Shown here: piece by piece, positions 8,882 through 18,301 of the stretch
Layout: the number at the start of each line of letters is the position of its first letter
How positions within the stretch are numbered: position 1 is the stretch's first letter
NCBI RefSeq assembly: GCF_004366795.1
Contig: NZ_SORF01000001.1
Location: 372,001-436,000 of the forward strand
Reading direction: 5' to 3'
Source: Alicyclobacillus sacchari
Lineage (GTDB): Bacteria > Bacillota > Bacilli > Alicyclobacillales > Alicyclobacillaceae
Length of the DNA stretch: 64,000 nucleotides
Position numbers and translations under genes: made by a program
The notes under the pieces: model-generated
Told to the model about the DNA's origin: nothing
The model's input: only the letters and a program-made list of their open reading frames with translations
The model's database searches: none

Positions 8882-10077
8882 GACTGTAATTCCTCCTCTG
8901 GAACGCCGACGGGGGAAGTCGCATTCCCGCTATTTCGAATTTCCACTTGCGCATCAATGTGAACTGGGATGTTCGGATAAAAGTCGTCGCGCCAATTCTG
9001 CCTTACGCGATGCCAATACCGTGGATAGTTCCGGTATACTCGGTTACAGATACCGATGGGATCCGCATGGTATCGTTGGAGTTGTGCAACCCCTAAACGC
9101 ATATCGTCGATGACTGCCTGACTTGCCTGCCGCTCGAGGCTCGGTAGGTTCTGACTACGCTCATACGTCAGATTTGACGTATTTTCGCTTAACTCCCCAG
9201 TCACACGCGCTTTGATCTCGCAAACCATGCGACCGTCCGGCATTGACTTGACCGTCGTTCGCACATGATAGCCAGTCACCATGACCGACACAAATCCGCT
9301 ACCATTTGTGGCGCGTATTGTGATCATCGGGCGTCGATATTCGCCCATCGCCCATAACACACCGTCAGCTGCACGCCCCGACAGCATGGCGACCATCTTT
9401 TGCTTCTGGAATATGGCCACACCTGCCAGCTTTACGTTGGATTGTTCCTCACCCGCTTCCCCCGGTTTGGTCATCGTCCATGAAACCACTGGCATGATGG
9501 GATCCTGCCCTTCAGCCAGCAATGCTTCTGTCACACGTTTTACCGTTCGCGGATGGGTCATCGACTCATTGGCCAATTCACGCAAAAACTCAGCGGGCGT
9601 TTTTTCCATCGTCGCTTCTGCATTCAACAAATCTGCCGCAGGGCCCGAACTGACAAGAAGATACGTCGTCATACGGTTTTGTGGAATGCGACTCATGACG
9701 TCGATGGGAGACTCGATGTTTTGTTTAGCCAGATCTTCGCCGAAGAGGAATACGCGCATGTGTGAAAAGTATAATTGTCTCGACATGGCATTCTGCTGTT
9801 GCATATTCGCTGCTCGGAAGGTGTCTCCGGTCGCCGAATCGAGAAAGTAAGCCTTATTCCCACTCGATCCGCCGCCACCCCCCTTCTGCCCAACATCAGA
9901 GATCTTACCTGGTAATGGAATTTGCACCGTGACACGATACTTCTTGTCCTGCGTCAAATCAGCAGCCGTTGCTGTGACAAATGCAATGTCATTGATTTCA
10001 CGTCTGTCCCAGCAGCCATTGGTCAATGGCACCAGCAGTAACGCACTGATGATGGTCGTCAATACCCTGACCTTCAT
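8878..10077 (-). CDS. gerAC: Ger(x)C-family germination receptor lipoprotein
   Basis: Lipid-anchored C subunit of the germinant receptor, on the outer face of the spore inner membrane. The N-terminus MKVRVLTTIISALLLVPLTNGC is a lipoprotein signal with lipobox LTNGC, the acylated cysteine being residue 22, followed by the very conserved WDRREINDIAF. The remaining roughly 370 residues cover the three-domain Ger(x)C fold; total 399 is normal. The start codon overlaps the gerAA stop as ATGA, and the stop overlaps the next gene as GTGA. An internal Gly-rich patch (GQKGGGGGSSG) near residue 65 is probably a surface loop. Confidence 0.92.
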   Translation of the reverse strand: MKVRVLTTIISALLLVPLTNGCWDRREINDIAFVTATAADLTQDKKYRVTVQIPLPGKISDVGQKGGGGGSSGNKAYFLDSATGDTFRAANMQQQNAMSRQLYFSHMRVFLFGEDLAKQNIESPIDVMSRIPQNRMTTYLLVSSGPAADLLNAEATMEKTPAEFLRELANESMTHPRTVKRVTEALLAEGQDPIMPVVSWTMTKPGEAGEEQSNVKLAGVAIFQKQKMVAMLSGRAADGVLWAMGEYRRPMITIRATNGSGFVSVMVTGYHVRTTVKSMPDGRMVCEIKARVTGELSENTSNLTYERSQNLPSLERQASQAVIDDMRLGVAQLQRYHADPIGICNRVYRNYPRYWHRVRQNWRDDFYPNIPVHIDAQVEIRNSGNATSPVGVPEEELQS

Positions 10078-11735
10078 CTGGCTCCCCCTCGCGAACCGGA
10101 TGCCTTATCCGGCGTAGGCATCTGCCGTTCTCCCATGCGCTTGCGATTGTGATGTGCGACGGATGATGGGCGGAATACCATTTTCCACCACGGAGGTCTG
10201 AAGAAGAGATCTTTGACTTCCTTGCGCTTGTACGGAGCAAGTCCCGACAGGTAAGGAACGCCAAAGGAACGGAGCTTGCAAAGGTGAATCGTAATCCACA
10301 TGACGCCGATGACAATGCCGAACATGCCGAGCACCGCCGCCAGGAGCATCATTGGAAAACGAAGCAAGCGGATAGCGATCGCGGCATTGTAACGCGGCAG
10401 CGTAAACGAAGCGATACCGGTGATCGCGACAATAATGACCATCGGCGCCGATACAATACCCGCTTCGACCGCAGCTTGCCCAATGACCAAAGCACCGAGG
10501 ATACTGACCGCTTGTCCCACCGCCTTCGGTAACCGAATACCGGCCTCTCGCAGCGCTTCAAATGTGAGCTCCATAATCAACGCCTCAATAATGGCTGGAA
10601 ACGGAATGCTCTCGCGCGCCGCGGCAACACTCATGACCAGACTTGTCGGCAACATGTCCTGGTGATATGTTGTCACGGCGATGTACATGGCTGGCAGGAA
10701 AAGAGCCAAAAATAGTGAAATATACCGAAGGACACGTACAAGGTAGACAAGAAAAAACCGTTCATAGTAATCTTCGCTCGCCTGCACAAATTGCCACCAC
10801 GTAACGGGGGCAACGAGAACAAATGGCGTACCCTCAGTCAGGATGGCAAAGCGCCCTTCCAACAATTGTGCAGCAATGGTGTCCGGTCTCTCGGAATATT
10901 GAAACTGTGGAAATGGCGACATCGGTTGGTCTTCGATGAGCTCCTCGATGTAACCACTCTCCAGCACGCCATCTATTTCGATACTTCCAATGCGCCGTTT
11001 TGCTTCCGTGATCACCTTTGGATCAGCTAAATCTTCAATGTACACGAGCAAGACTTGCGTCTTGGTGTACTGGCCCAATGTAAAGGAAGACGCCTTGAGT
11101 TGTGGCGTCCGGATCTTATGCCGAAGCAATGCCATATTGGCTTCCAGATCTTCCGTAAACCCTTCGCGCGGGCCGCGGACTACCGATTCCGTTTCCGGTT
11201 CTGAGATACCGCGTCGTTCCTGCCCAGAAGTGGATAGCAAGAACGCCTGGGGCAGTCCGTCGACGAATAAGACAGCCCGCCCGCCAACAATCTCGTCAAT
11301 GACCTGACAAAACGTGTCCGCCCGACCAACCTGCGCCAACACAATACCTTCATTACGTATCCTGTCAGACGCTAACCAGTTATTCACATGCCCATCAACG
11401 GGTGCAAAATCATACATGAGCGGACGAAGTGCTTCCTCACTTAGGTCAGTTGCGCTAACCATCCCTGTGAGATACAGAATACAAGCGTCCCTTGCATGCC
11501 CCACGCGCAAGGGACGAACCTGCAAATCTGCGCATTCGGAGAAAGCCTTTAGCATGATGGTCAAGTTCTCGTCCAAGTGATCCGAAACTGGGCTCTGCCA
11601 AGTCGATGAAGTTGGCTGTCCGCCCTGCACTCCCGCCGATGCAGACGTTTCAAACCCTGTTTCCCTGCGGTCAGGACCATGCTCTTGTTCGGCAGAGCGC
11701 CTTTTGCGTTTACGAATCAACACTCGTCCGTCCAT
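10074..11735 (-). CDS. gerAA: Spore germination receptor A subunit, GerA family
   Basis: The large integral subunit of the germinant receptor, now viewed as an ion-conducting oligomeric channel in the spore inner membrane. It has an N-terminal hydrophilic region (about 1-280; a variable basic head to about residue 60, then the conserved soluble domain beginning DENLTIMLKAF) and a C-terminal membrane domain of about five helices with SVAAARESIPFPAIIEALIMEL. The ATG at 11735 is chosen for the GGAGGAAGGCGA ribosome-binding site; a longer frame exists but would overlap the upstream terminator. The length, 553 residues, is slightly above the usual 480-500 because of the basic head and tail. First gene of the operon. 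Confidence 0.93.
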   Translation of the reverse strand: MDGRVLIRKRKRRSAEQEHGPDRRETGFETSASAGVQGGQPTSSTWQSPVSDHLDENLTIMLKAFSECADLQVRPLRVGHARDACILYLTGMVSATDLSEEALRPLMYDFAPVDGHVNNWLASDRIRNEGIVLAQVGRADTFCQVIDEIVGGRAVLFVDGLPQAFLLSTSGQERRGISEPETESVVRGPREGFTEDLEANMALLRHKIRTPQLKASSFTLGQYTKTQVLLVYIEDLADPKVITEAKRRIGSIEIDGVLESGYIEELIEDQPMSPFPQFQYSERPDTIAAQLLEGRFAILTEGTPFVLVAPVTWWQFVQASEDYYERFFLVYLVRVLRYISLFLALFLPAMYIAVTTYHQDMLPTSLVMSVAAARESIPFPAIIEALIMELTFEALREAGIRLPKAVGQAVSILGALVIGQAAVEAGIVSAPMVIIVAITGIASFTLPRYNAAIAIRLLRFPMMLLAAVLGMFGIVIGVMWITIHLCKLRSFGVPYLSGLAPYKRKEVKDLFFRPPWWKMVFRPSSVAHHNRKRMGERQMPTPDKASGSRGGAR

Positions 11736-11757
11736 TCGCCTTCCTCCATCCGCAGAA

Positions 11758-11788
11758 TAACATTCCAATACGGCCATTATTTTATCCA
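11758..11788 (-). promoter_or_regulatory. Sigma-G-like forespore promoter of the ger operon
   Basis: On the minus strand TGGATA (11788-11783), 18 bases, AATGTTA (11764-11758). This matches the forespore sigma-G pattern (TGnATA, 17-18, CATnnTA) at 5/6 and 6/7 positions and places the start point about 16 bases before the gerAA ATG, leaving room only for its ribosome-binding site. Confidence 0.5.
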
Positions 11789-11803
11789 TAAGACATAACA
11801 AGA

Positions 11804-11840
11804 AGGGTTGTTCTGGACGCACATGCCCAAGAACAACCCT
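11804..11840 (-). terminator. Terminator of htrA
   Basis: An 11-bp perfect stem (AGGGTTGTTCT / AGAACAACCCT) lies 47 bases beyond the htrA stop, followed on the minus strand by TCTTGTTATGTCTT, a weak T-rich tail. It separates htrA from the ger operon. Confidence 0.7.
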
Positions 11841-11886
11841 GATACCATTCATGTTTGTTTCGTGCAGGAAATCTCCCTAGTTATTA

Positions 11887-13212
11887 TTAGTACCCAAACG
11901 GGCTCGTCGAGTTAAATGGGTCTGGCATCACACTGCCACCGCCCGACGAAAACGGGTTCTGCCCGGAACTTCCGGCCGATTGATTTTGGCTGGAAGCGCC
12001 CGACGCCGTCGTGTTTGGCGATTCCTCCGAACCGATTTTGACATGCAACGTCTTCTTCTGAATCCCACGGTATACGACGACCGGCACCGTTTCACCAGGT
12101 TTCAGCGTAAACAATTCCGTCCGCAGATCCGCAATGGATTGAATGGTCTTACCGTCGATGGAGATGATGACATCACCCGTTCGCAAACCGGCACTCTTCG
12201 CGTTGGCCGAATCGACACTTTCAACATACACACCATAATTGACCGGAATGTTCCCCGGCAAGTATCCGGACGGTATACTGGACAAGTCAATGCCCTCAAT
12301 GCCGAGCGCCGGATGCAGGGCGTGACCTGTGCGGATGATTTGATCCGCAACATTGAGCACTTCGTTGGATGGAATCGCAAACCCCATGCCCTCGAAATCC
12401 TGCTCGACAATCTTACTGCTGTTGATGCCAATGACTTGTCCTGCAGCATTCAGCAGCGGCCCACCACTGTTGCCCGGATTGATGGCCGCGTCCGTCTGAA
12501 TGACAGATTGGTAATCGAGTGTCGTATCCGAAGTCGGTTCCTCGACCGGCATCATGCGCTGGTCGCCGCTCACGATTCCGGACGTCACCGTGTCTGCAAA
12601 ATCCAGTCCCATCGGCGTCCCGATTGCAATCGCGGGTTCACCGACTTGAATGTCGTCCGAATTGGCAAATTGCGCAGGCTGGATGCCTGGAAATGTCGAT
12701 GCCGGTACTTTCAACACCGCGAGATCCGTGTACGGGTCCGTGCCTACCACTGTAGCCCGTACCTGCTTGTTTGTATTGAGGACGATTTCGACTTTCGATC
12801 CGCCCTGAACCACGTGGTTGTTCGTCACAATGTAAGCATTGTCGCCGTTCCGATAGAAGTAGACGCCCGACCCGATATCCGATTCCTGGGTCTGCGATTG
12901 CTGTGTAAAGAAGTCGCTGGTCGTCGTGTAATTGACGACTGCAACGACATCAGGTTCGACCTTTTTCACGACCTGTGTAATATCGTCATTTATATTGACG
13001 TTCACTGACATCGGCTTGGTCGCTGACGTGGTCGACGTCGGCAATGTAGGTCCCGACGCCAAGGATGTTTGGGAGTTTCGCACCACCGGCGTGATCGCAA
13101 GCGTCGCACCTGCGCCGACAAGCGCCGAGACGACCACGGTTGCGACCCACTTCCATGCGCCAGCAGACTCGCGAAAGAAACCGTTGCCTTGTCTCGAACG
13201 ATAATAGCCCAT
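11887..13212 (-). CDS. htrA: HtrA/DegP-type membrane-anchored serine protease with PDZ domain
   Basis: Envelope quality-control protease. An N-terminal basic stretch and one membrane helix (about 21-45) anchor the protein facing outward. A trypsin-like domain follows with catalytic triad H133 (NNHVV), D163 (YTDLAV) and S249 (NPGNSGGP), then a PDZ domain (about 310-400) with GVYVESVDSANAKSAGLRTGDVI. The tail is Ser/Gly/Asn-rich and low complexity. 441 residues is typical of Bacillus HtrA/YyxA. The ATG at 13212 has AAAGGTG nine bases upstream. It is transcribed separately from the hopanoid operon that ends 100 bases before it; no clear terminator is visible in that gap, so read-through is possible. 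Confidence 0.94.
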   Translation of the reverse strand: MGYYRSRQGNGFFRESAGAWKWVATVVVSALVGAGATLAITPVVRNSQTSLASGPTLPTSTTSATKPMSVNVNINDDITQVVKKVEPDVVAVVNYTTTSDFFTQQSQTQESDIGSGVYFYRNGDNAYIVTNNHVVQGGSKVEIVLNTNKQVRATVVGTDPYTDLAVLKVPASTFPGIQPAQFANSDDIQVGEPAIAIGTPMGLDFADTVTSGIVSGDQRMMPVEEPTSDTTLDYQSVIQTDAAINPGNSGGPLLNAAGQVIGINSSKIVEQDFEGMGFAIPSNEVLNVADQIIRTGHALHPALGIEGIDLSSIPSGYLPGNIPVNYGVYVESVDSANAKSAGLRTGDVIISIDGKTIQSIADLRTELFTLKPGETVPVVVYRGIQKKTLHVKIGSEESPNTTASGASSQNQSAGSSGQNPFSSGGGSVMPDPFNSTSPFGY

Positions 13213-13313
13213 TCCTGTTCACACCTTTCGTCGTCAAGTCAGCTTTGATGCCTTTAGTATGCATCGCAAACCTTGAAACCGTATCGAAAAGGTCAGGCCA
13301 AGAAGGCTTATGG

Positions 13314-14657
13314 TCATCGCCGCAACAACGCTGCAGCCGCAGCTTCGCCGCTGCGCACGGCTCCTTCAAGACAGGCCGGCCAGTCGGTACGCGTCCAATC
13401 GCCTGCCAACAGCAAGCCTGCAATCGGCGTCCTTGGGTATGGGCGCAGATGCCACGTACCTGGCTCCGCGAGAAACGTCGCTTTCGGCTGCCAAACCACT
13501 TTGCCAGTGAGAAGTTTCGCGTTGCGCACCTCTGGGCACGCTTTACAAAGGGCAGCGTGTACGCCGCTGATGATTTGCTCATGCGTCCAATCGCGGAATC
13601 GATCCGCAGCCGAGATGGAAACAGATAGCCAACGGCCAGCTTGCTCGGACTCCGGCAACAACCGGCCACGGTTAAACACGAACATGCCATCAAAATCGGT
13701 CGCCGCGAAGACATCCTCGTTCAAGACCACGCGGTCATAGTTAAGAAACACGTTCAGGATAGGACTCCATCGCAATTTCGCAATGCCTTGAAAGGGCTCT
13801 TGATCTGCCCAGCCTTCCGGAAGCATGCGAAGCAACGCGTCGTGCGGAACAGCAGAAATCACCTGTTCTGCCGCGATGAGTGAGCCATCGCGCAGATGGA
13901 CGCCAGACACCTTGTTCGCTTCCAAGTGCAATTGTTCAACATAAGACGAGTAGCGTATGTTGACGCCTCGCGCAGCCAGATGTTGGACGGCGTCGCGAGC
14001 GAGATCGCCAAGGGGGCGTGTGAACAGCCCCAGCCGTGCCGGCTGCCAGCCCCGCATAAAACCCATGTGAAACGATTGGGCGGCCAACCCTGCACTAATT
14101 TGGTCGGCATGGCCATTTAAAATTGCCGTACCAACCAAATCCCATAACAAGCGTACGGTTGTATCGGCCTGCCCGGAGGTCTGAAGCCAGCTGGCAAAGC
14201 TTACGGCATCGAGTTTTTCCGCCTGCGGTCGCACAAAGGCGAGCGCACCAGCAATGGCCGACATGCGCTCGCTCGCCGAGAGGTGCCCATACGTCAACAA
14301 CGCCGGCAACAAATGCAACGGCCCTGCCAGACGCCTGCTGGCGATTCGATACATCTTTCCGCCGTGGTAGACAGGGATGTCGAGCAAAGGCTGAAGCCGA
14401 TACCCGCTTCGCACATGGAGACTCTGTAATAAACTCGCAAACCGATCACAACAGCCTAAGAGCACGTGCTGTCCATTGTCCAATGCGAGACCAGTTTCGC
14501 GATCAACAAAGGAAAACGCGCGCCCTCCTGGGTAGGGCGTGCGTTCCAGCAGTAAGATGCGCTTCGGCTCGATACCTTGTGATAGTAGGGCCTCGGCGGC
14601 CGCGATCCCTGCCCATCCCGCGCCGATGATGATTATACTGTCGCTGACGCGTTCCAT
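13314..14657 (-). CDS. hpnE: Hydroxysqualene reductase / squalene-associated FAD oxidoreductase HpnE
   Basis: Amine-oxidase/phytoene-desaturase-fold flavoprotein that reduces hydroxysqualene to squalene in the three-step HpnC-HpnD-HpnE route. The FAD dinucleotide-binding motif is at the N-terminus (IIIIGAGWAGIAAAEALL), with RTPYPGGRAFSF following and the C-terminal FAD signature LLLAGDWTRTDWPACLEGAVRSG near residues 415-440. At 447 residues it is full length. The ATG at 14657 overlaps hpnD by 25 bases and has GGGGTG five bases upstream. It is the last gene of the hopanoid run. Confidence 0.92.
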   Translation of the reverse strand: MERVSDSIIIIGAGWAGIAAAEALLSQGIEPKRILLLERTPYPGGRAFSFVDRETGLALDNGQHVLLGCCDRFASLLQSLHVRSGYRLQPLLDIPVYHGGKMYRIASRRLAGPLHLLPALLTYGHLSASERMSAIAGALAFVRPQAEKLDAVSFASWLQTSGQADTTVRLLWDLVGTAILNGHADQISAGLAAQSFHMGFMRGWQPARLGLFTRPLGDLARDAVQHLAARGVNIRYSSYVEQLHLEANKVSGVHLRDGSLIAAEQVISAVPHDALLRMLPEGWADQEPFQGIAKLRWSPILNVFLNYDRVVLNEDVFAATDFDGMFVFNRGRLLPESEQAGRWLSVSISAADRFRDWTHEQIISGVHAALCKACPEVRNAKLLTGKVVWQPKATFLAEPGTWHLRPYPRTPIAGLLLAGDWTRTDWPACLEGAVRSGEAAAAALLRR

Positions 14658-15493
14658 AACACACCCCACACCAAGCGCAATTTACGTGAGCTGGATAACG
14701 CGATTCGGCCATCAAACACCTGAAATCGACTCTCTTCTATCTTCGTCAATAATTCACGATACATGAGAAACAGCATGCGCAAACAGCGAAGGCTGTCCTC
14801 TTCAACCAATGGAAACAACCCTTTGGCTTTCTCGTAGTACATCTTTGCCCGCTCGGCCTGCTCGTGCATCAACGCCAAAAAGCCAGGCGTGACGCGCTTT
14901 CGCCTTAAGTCGTCCATCGTGTAGCCGTGTTTGGCAAGCTCTTCTGTTGGCAAGTACACGCGATCGCGCTTCATGTCTTCGTCGAGATCGCGGAGAATGT
15001 TGGTCAACTGCAAAGCGCGCCCCATGTCCCGCGCCAAGGATAAAGCACTGGGATCGCGATAACCGAAAATGTGCACAGACATGATGCCGACCGTGCCCGC
15101 GACGTAGTCGCAATACTGTTCAAGCTCCTCCATCGTTTGCAGCCGAACTGCGTGCATGTCAATGCGCATGCCCTTGACCATGTCGCGAAACGGTTCAATA
15201 GGCAATTGAAACCGCCGCACGGTATCTCCCAATGCCATGACGATTGGATCGCCGGACGCAGCGTAATGATCGGCAAAGGCTTGCTCAGCCATGCGCTCCG
15301 CCCTTGCGAGATGCTCCTCGGCCTCGTCTCCTTCGTAATCGTCGACGGCATCGTCGCAAATGCGGCTCCAGGCATAAATGGCGTACATCGCGAGGCGCTT
15401 GTGCGCCGGCAAGAAACGCATCCCATAATAGAATGAACTTCCAGCCTGGCGCGTCAGCTTCGTACAGTGTTGATATGCCTGCTCCATGTTCAT
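14633..15493 (-). CDS. hpnD: Presqualene diphosphate synthase HpnD
   Basis: Trans-isoprenyl diphosphate synthase (squalene/phytoene synthase family) that condenses two farnesyl diphosphates to presqualene diphosphate. It carries both Asp-rich Mg-diphosphate motifs: DDAVDD at 47-52 and, downstream, NILRDLDEDMKRDRVYLP. It also has the family signature YCDYVAGTVG. 286 residues is normal. The start overlaps the hpnC stop as ATGA; GAGGAGTGG lies ten bases before it. Confidence 0.92.
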   Translation of the reverse strand: MNMEQAYQHCTKLTRQAGSSFYYGMRFLPAHKRLAMYAIYAWSRICDDAVDDYEGDEAEEHLARAERMAEQAFADHYAASGDPIVMALGDTVRRFQLPIEPFRDMVKGMRIDMHAVRLQTMEELEQYCDYVAGTVGIMSVHIFGYRDPSALSLARDMGRALQLTNILRDLDEDMKRDRVYLPTEELAKHGYTMDDLRRKRVTPGFLALMHEQAERAKMYYEKAKGLFPLVEEDSLRCLRMLFLMYRELLTKIEESRFQVFDGRIALSSSRKLRLVWGVLWNASATV

Positions 15494-16371
15494 CCGGGAG
15501 CCACTCCTCGTTGCCCGACCCCGATCAAAGTACGCATGGCGATGTGCAGCTTCTGACCGCTTGTGATCACGGGTCGGCGCACAAACGGATCGTAGTTTTG
15601 GCGATGCAACGCCGCGAGAACAGCTTCACCGCCAAGCCGATAGAGTCGTAGCTGCATCGCGAGTCGCCGCGGCACCAGCGCCTCGAGGCGAGCACCCTGC
15701 CTGAACCAGTCTGCCGTTCGCTCCACCTCATACTTGATGCAAGCACGCACACCGTCCGTCATGCGAGCCGCGCGGATATCTTCCAAAGACGCTCCGAATG
15801 ACTCCAAATCGGCCTTGGGCAAGTAAATTCTCCCGTTTTGGAGGTCGCGGTGAATATCTTGAAGGTGGTTCGCCACTTGCAAGGCTGTGCACGTATAATC
15901 GGACAATGTCGCACGCTCCTCGTCGCAGCAGCCAAAGACGCCGAGCACGAGACGGCCCACGGGATCCGCCGAGTAGCGGCAATAATCCCGCAGGTCGTCC
16001 CACGTCTCATAGGTTGCTTGGCGTTGATCCCGCCGGTTGGCTTCAATCAGGCGCAGAAATGGCTCGATGGGCAGCCCGCACACTTCAATCGTGTGTTGCA
16101 AGGCCCGAAATACTGGCGTCTGCGGCGTACCGCCGTACGCTCGCCGCAGTTCTTCCTCGTACGCGTCGAGAGCCGCCAGTCGATCTCCTTCCAACTCGTC
16201 ACCGAGATCGTCCACGCCGCGACAAAATGCATAAATAGAACAAAAGTGCGGACGAAGCCCGCGCGGGACGAAGAGCGAGACGACGGAAAAGTTCTCGTAA
16301 TGGCTGGCCGTCAAGCGCGCACACATCTCGAAATCGGCTCGCAAACCGACAGGTACCGACTGCATCGCCAT
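15490..16371 (-). CDS. hpnC: Hydroxysqualene synthase HpnC
   Basis: Squalene/phytoene-synthase-fold enzyme converting presqualene diphosphate to hydroxysqualene. First Asp-rich motif RGVDDLGDE at about 51-59; second NHLQDIHRDLQNGRIYLP, including the NxxQD...D pattern of the family; YCRYSADPVGRLVLG precedes it. 293 residues. The first ATG (16371) overlaps the shc stop as TAATG; a second ATG two codons in (16365) has better spacing from GAGG and may be the real start. Gene order shc-hpnC-hpnD-hpnE with overlaps at every junction argues for one translationally coupled unit. Confidence 0.9.
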   Translation of the reverse strand: MAMQSVPVGLRADFEMCARLTASHYENFSVVSLFVPRGLRPHFCSIYAFCRGVDDLGDELEGDRLAALDAYEEELRRAYGGTPQTPVFRALQHTIEVCGLPIEPFLRLIEANRRDQRQATYETWDDLRDYCRYSADPVGRLVLGVFGCCDEERATLSDYTCTALQVANHLQDIHRDLQNGRIYLPKADLESFGASLEDIRAARMTDGVRACIKYEVERTADWFRQGARLEALVPRRLAMQLRLYRLGGEAVLAALHRQNYDPFVRRPVITSGQKLHIAMRTLIGVGQRGVAPG

Positions 16372-18272
16372 TACCTCGTCAACCGGCCCAGCGCGTCTTT
16401 GTACCTACCTAGTACCATGACCGGAAAGATGTGTCGATAGAGCGTGTAACCAAGGTAAAAATCTCCAGGGAACCCTGTTCCAGTGTAATACGGCTCATCC
16501 CAACCGCCATCCGGCCGCTGGGTTCGCACGAGGTAGGCGACACCGCGCGAAACCGCATCAGATTGTACGCGCCCACCGGCTATCAAAGCAAGGAGCGCCC
16601 AAGCAGTCTGTGAAGGTGTGCTTGGCCCTACTCCGGCAAAGCGCTCGTCCACATAAGATCGGCAATCCTCACCCCAGCCGCCGTCTTCGTTCTGGTGTGC
16701 GACAAGCCAGTCGAGCGCCTTCTGCACAAATGGCTCCTTCATATCGACACCGACCGATTTTAAGGCTGGCACCACAGCACCAATGCCATAGATGTAGTTA
16801 ACACCCCAGCGCCCATACCACGAACCATCGGGCTTTTGTTCGCGCTTCAGGTAGTTTACCGCCCGCGTAACCACCTTCCACGCCTCGTCATAGCCAAAAC
16901 TGCCGAAGCATTCCAAGACGTGTGCGGTAACGTCTTCGGAAGGCGGATCGATCACCTCACCGAAGTCGCAGAATGGAATGCGATTCGGAAGTTCCTTGTT
17001 GTTATCGACGTCGTAAGCGCCCCAACCGCCGTTCGAACTTTGCATCGCCGTGAGCCAACGGAAGCCTGCCGTCATCGCATCGCGCCGCTCTGCCTCGTTC
17101 GGCAATTTCAGGCTATTGAGTGCCCAAACGACAACCGCCGTATCGTCGACATCGGGATAATGTGGATTGTGAAACTGGAATGCCCATCCACCCGGCTTGG
17201 CGTTTGACCGCCGCACAGCCCAGTCGCCCTTCGTGGTGATGCGATGGTCCAGAAGCCATTGTCCCGCCTTGATCAGATTAGGCTCGTCTGGCGCCAAACC
17301 GGCTGCACGCAGTGCGAGAATCGAGAGGCCGGTATCCCACACAGGCGAAATGGACGCTTGGAACATCCAGCCACCGTATTCCAAGTCGATGCCATACAGG
17401 TCGAGTCCCTCCCATCCTTTGATAAACGCGGGATGGTTGGTCATATTCATGACTTTAAGCGCAAGCAACGCGTAAAACCAGGGCGGTTGAATGCCACCCC
17501 AACTACCATCGCCTGCCTGATGTTCAATCAACCAATCGATCGCGCGTTGCTCGGCGGCCTTGCGGAACGGGTGGAACGACCCATTCTGATAACCTTGCAA
17601 CAACTTGTCGATGGCTAAAAAGAGGCCTGAATTGCCACCCTTGGCCGCACGCCGACGCGGAGGCACGTTGGTCTTAAACAACTCGGGCACTTTGGCATGC
17701 GCTGGCAACGGGAACACCGCACGGCGGCTCATCACGATCGTGAGTGCGACGATCGTCGGCCGCGCCCACGAACCGAAGTCGTAAATATTGAGCGGCATAT
17801 TTTTGCCCAAGAACATGATCTCGGGTGGGACAACCGGCAATTTGTTCCACGGATACTCGCCCACCAAGGCCAACCACAAGCGCGTAAATACGCGTGCTGA
17901 TTCAACCCCACCCTGACTTTGAATAAATGTCGACGCCTTGCGCATGCGTTCATCGTCAGGGGCTAAACCGATGTATTTCAGAGCAACGTAGGCCTCGATA
18001 GTCGTGTCGAGGTCTTGCGGACCACCCGGATATTGCGCCCATGTGCCATCCGCTCGCTGCTCGTGCAAAAGATATGTCTTAATCTTCTCCAGACGCTCGT
18101 TGTCCACCTTGCCCAGACAGTGACATAGAAGCACGTATTCTGCCTCCATGGTTACGTTGCTGAGCAGAGGTCCCCACCAGTATCCTTCTTCGTGCTGGCG
18201 GCTCAACAGATACTCGACACCGTTGTCGAGCGTCTGCATATAAGCTGGAACTTCCGCTAGTTGCTTGGTCAT
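16371..18272 (-). CDS. shc: Squalene-hopene cyclase
   Basis: Monotopic membrane enzyme that cyclises squalene to hopene and hopanol. The 633-residue protein starts MTKQLAEVPAY, closely parallel to the A. acidocaldarius enzyme, and keeps the catalytic acid DVDD at residues 374-377. The QW repeats are visible (for example GDGSWGG, DGSWYGRWG, EDGGWGED, RPDGGWDE), as is the EDCRSY region. The ATG at 18272 has AAGGGGG eight bases upstream; in-frame upstream codons overlap hpnA and are not family-like. It lies 29 bases after hpnA. The similarity is the strongest single pointer to an Alicyclobacillus-type host. Confidence 0.98.
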   Translation of the reverse strand: MTKQLAEVPAYMQTLDNGVEYLLSRQHEEGYWWGPLLSNVTMEAEYVLLCHCLGKVDNERLEKIKTYLLHEQRADGTWAQYPGGPQDLDTTIEAYVALKYIGLAPDDERMRKASTFIQSQGGVESARVFTRLWLALVGEYPWNKLPVVPPEIMFLGKNMPLNIYDFGSWARPTIVALTIVMSRRAVFPLPAHAKVPELFKTNVPPRRRAAKGGNSGLFLAIDKLLQGYQNGSFHPFRKAAEQRAIDWLIEHQAGDGSWGGIQPPWFYALLALKVMNMTNHPAFIKGWEGLDLYGIDLEYGGWMFQASISPVWDTGLSILALRAAGLAPDEPNLIKAGQWLLDHRITTKGDWAVRRSNAKPGGWAFQFHNPHYPDVDDTAVVVWALNSLKLPNEAERRDAMTAGFRWLTAMQSSNGGWGAYDVDNNKELPNRIPFCDFGEVIDPPSEDVTAHVLECFGSFGYDEAWKVVTRAVNYLKREQKPDGSWYGRWGVNYIYGIGAVVPALKSVGVDMKEPFVQKALDWLVAHQNEDGGWGEDCRSYVDERFAGVGPSTPSQTAWALLALIAGGRVQSDAVSRGVAYLVRTQRPDGGWDEPYYTGTGFPGDFYLGYTLYRHIFPVMVLGRYKDALGRLTR

Positions 18273-18301
18273 CCCGATAACCCCCTTACACGTCAGTTCT
18301 G

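Noticed and set aside
8670-8957. N-terminal extension of GerAB to 458 residues
   Set aside because: The extra residues are antisense-like, overlap the small D-subunit gene and have no membrane or family features.
11980-13008. 342-codon plus-strand frame opposite htrA
   Set aside because: Arg/His-rich mirror of the protease gene with no family features.
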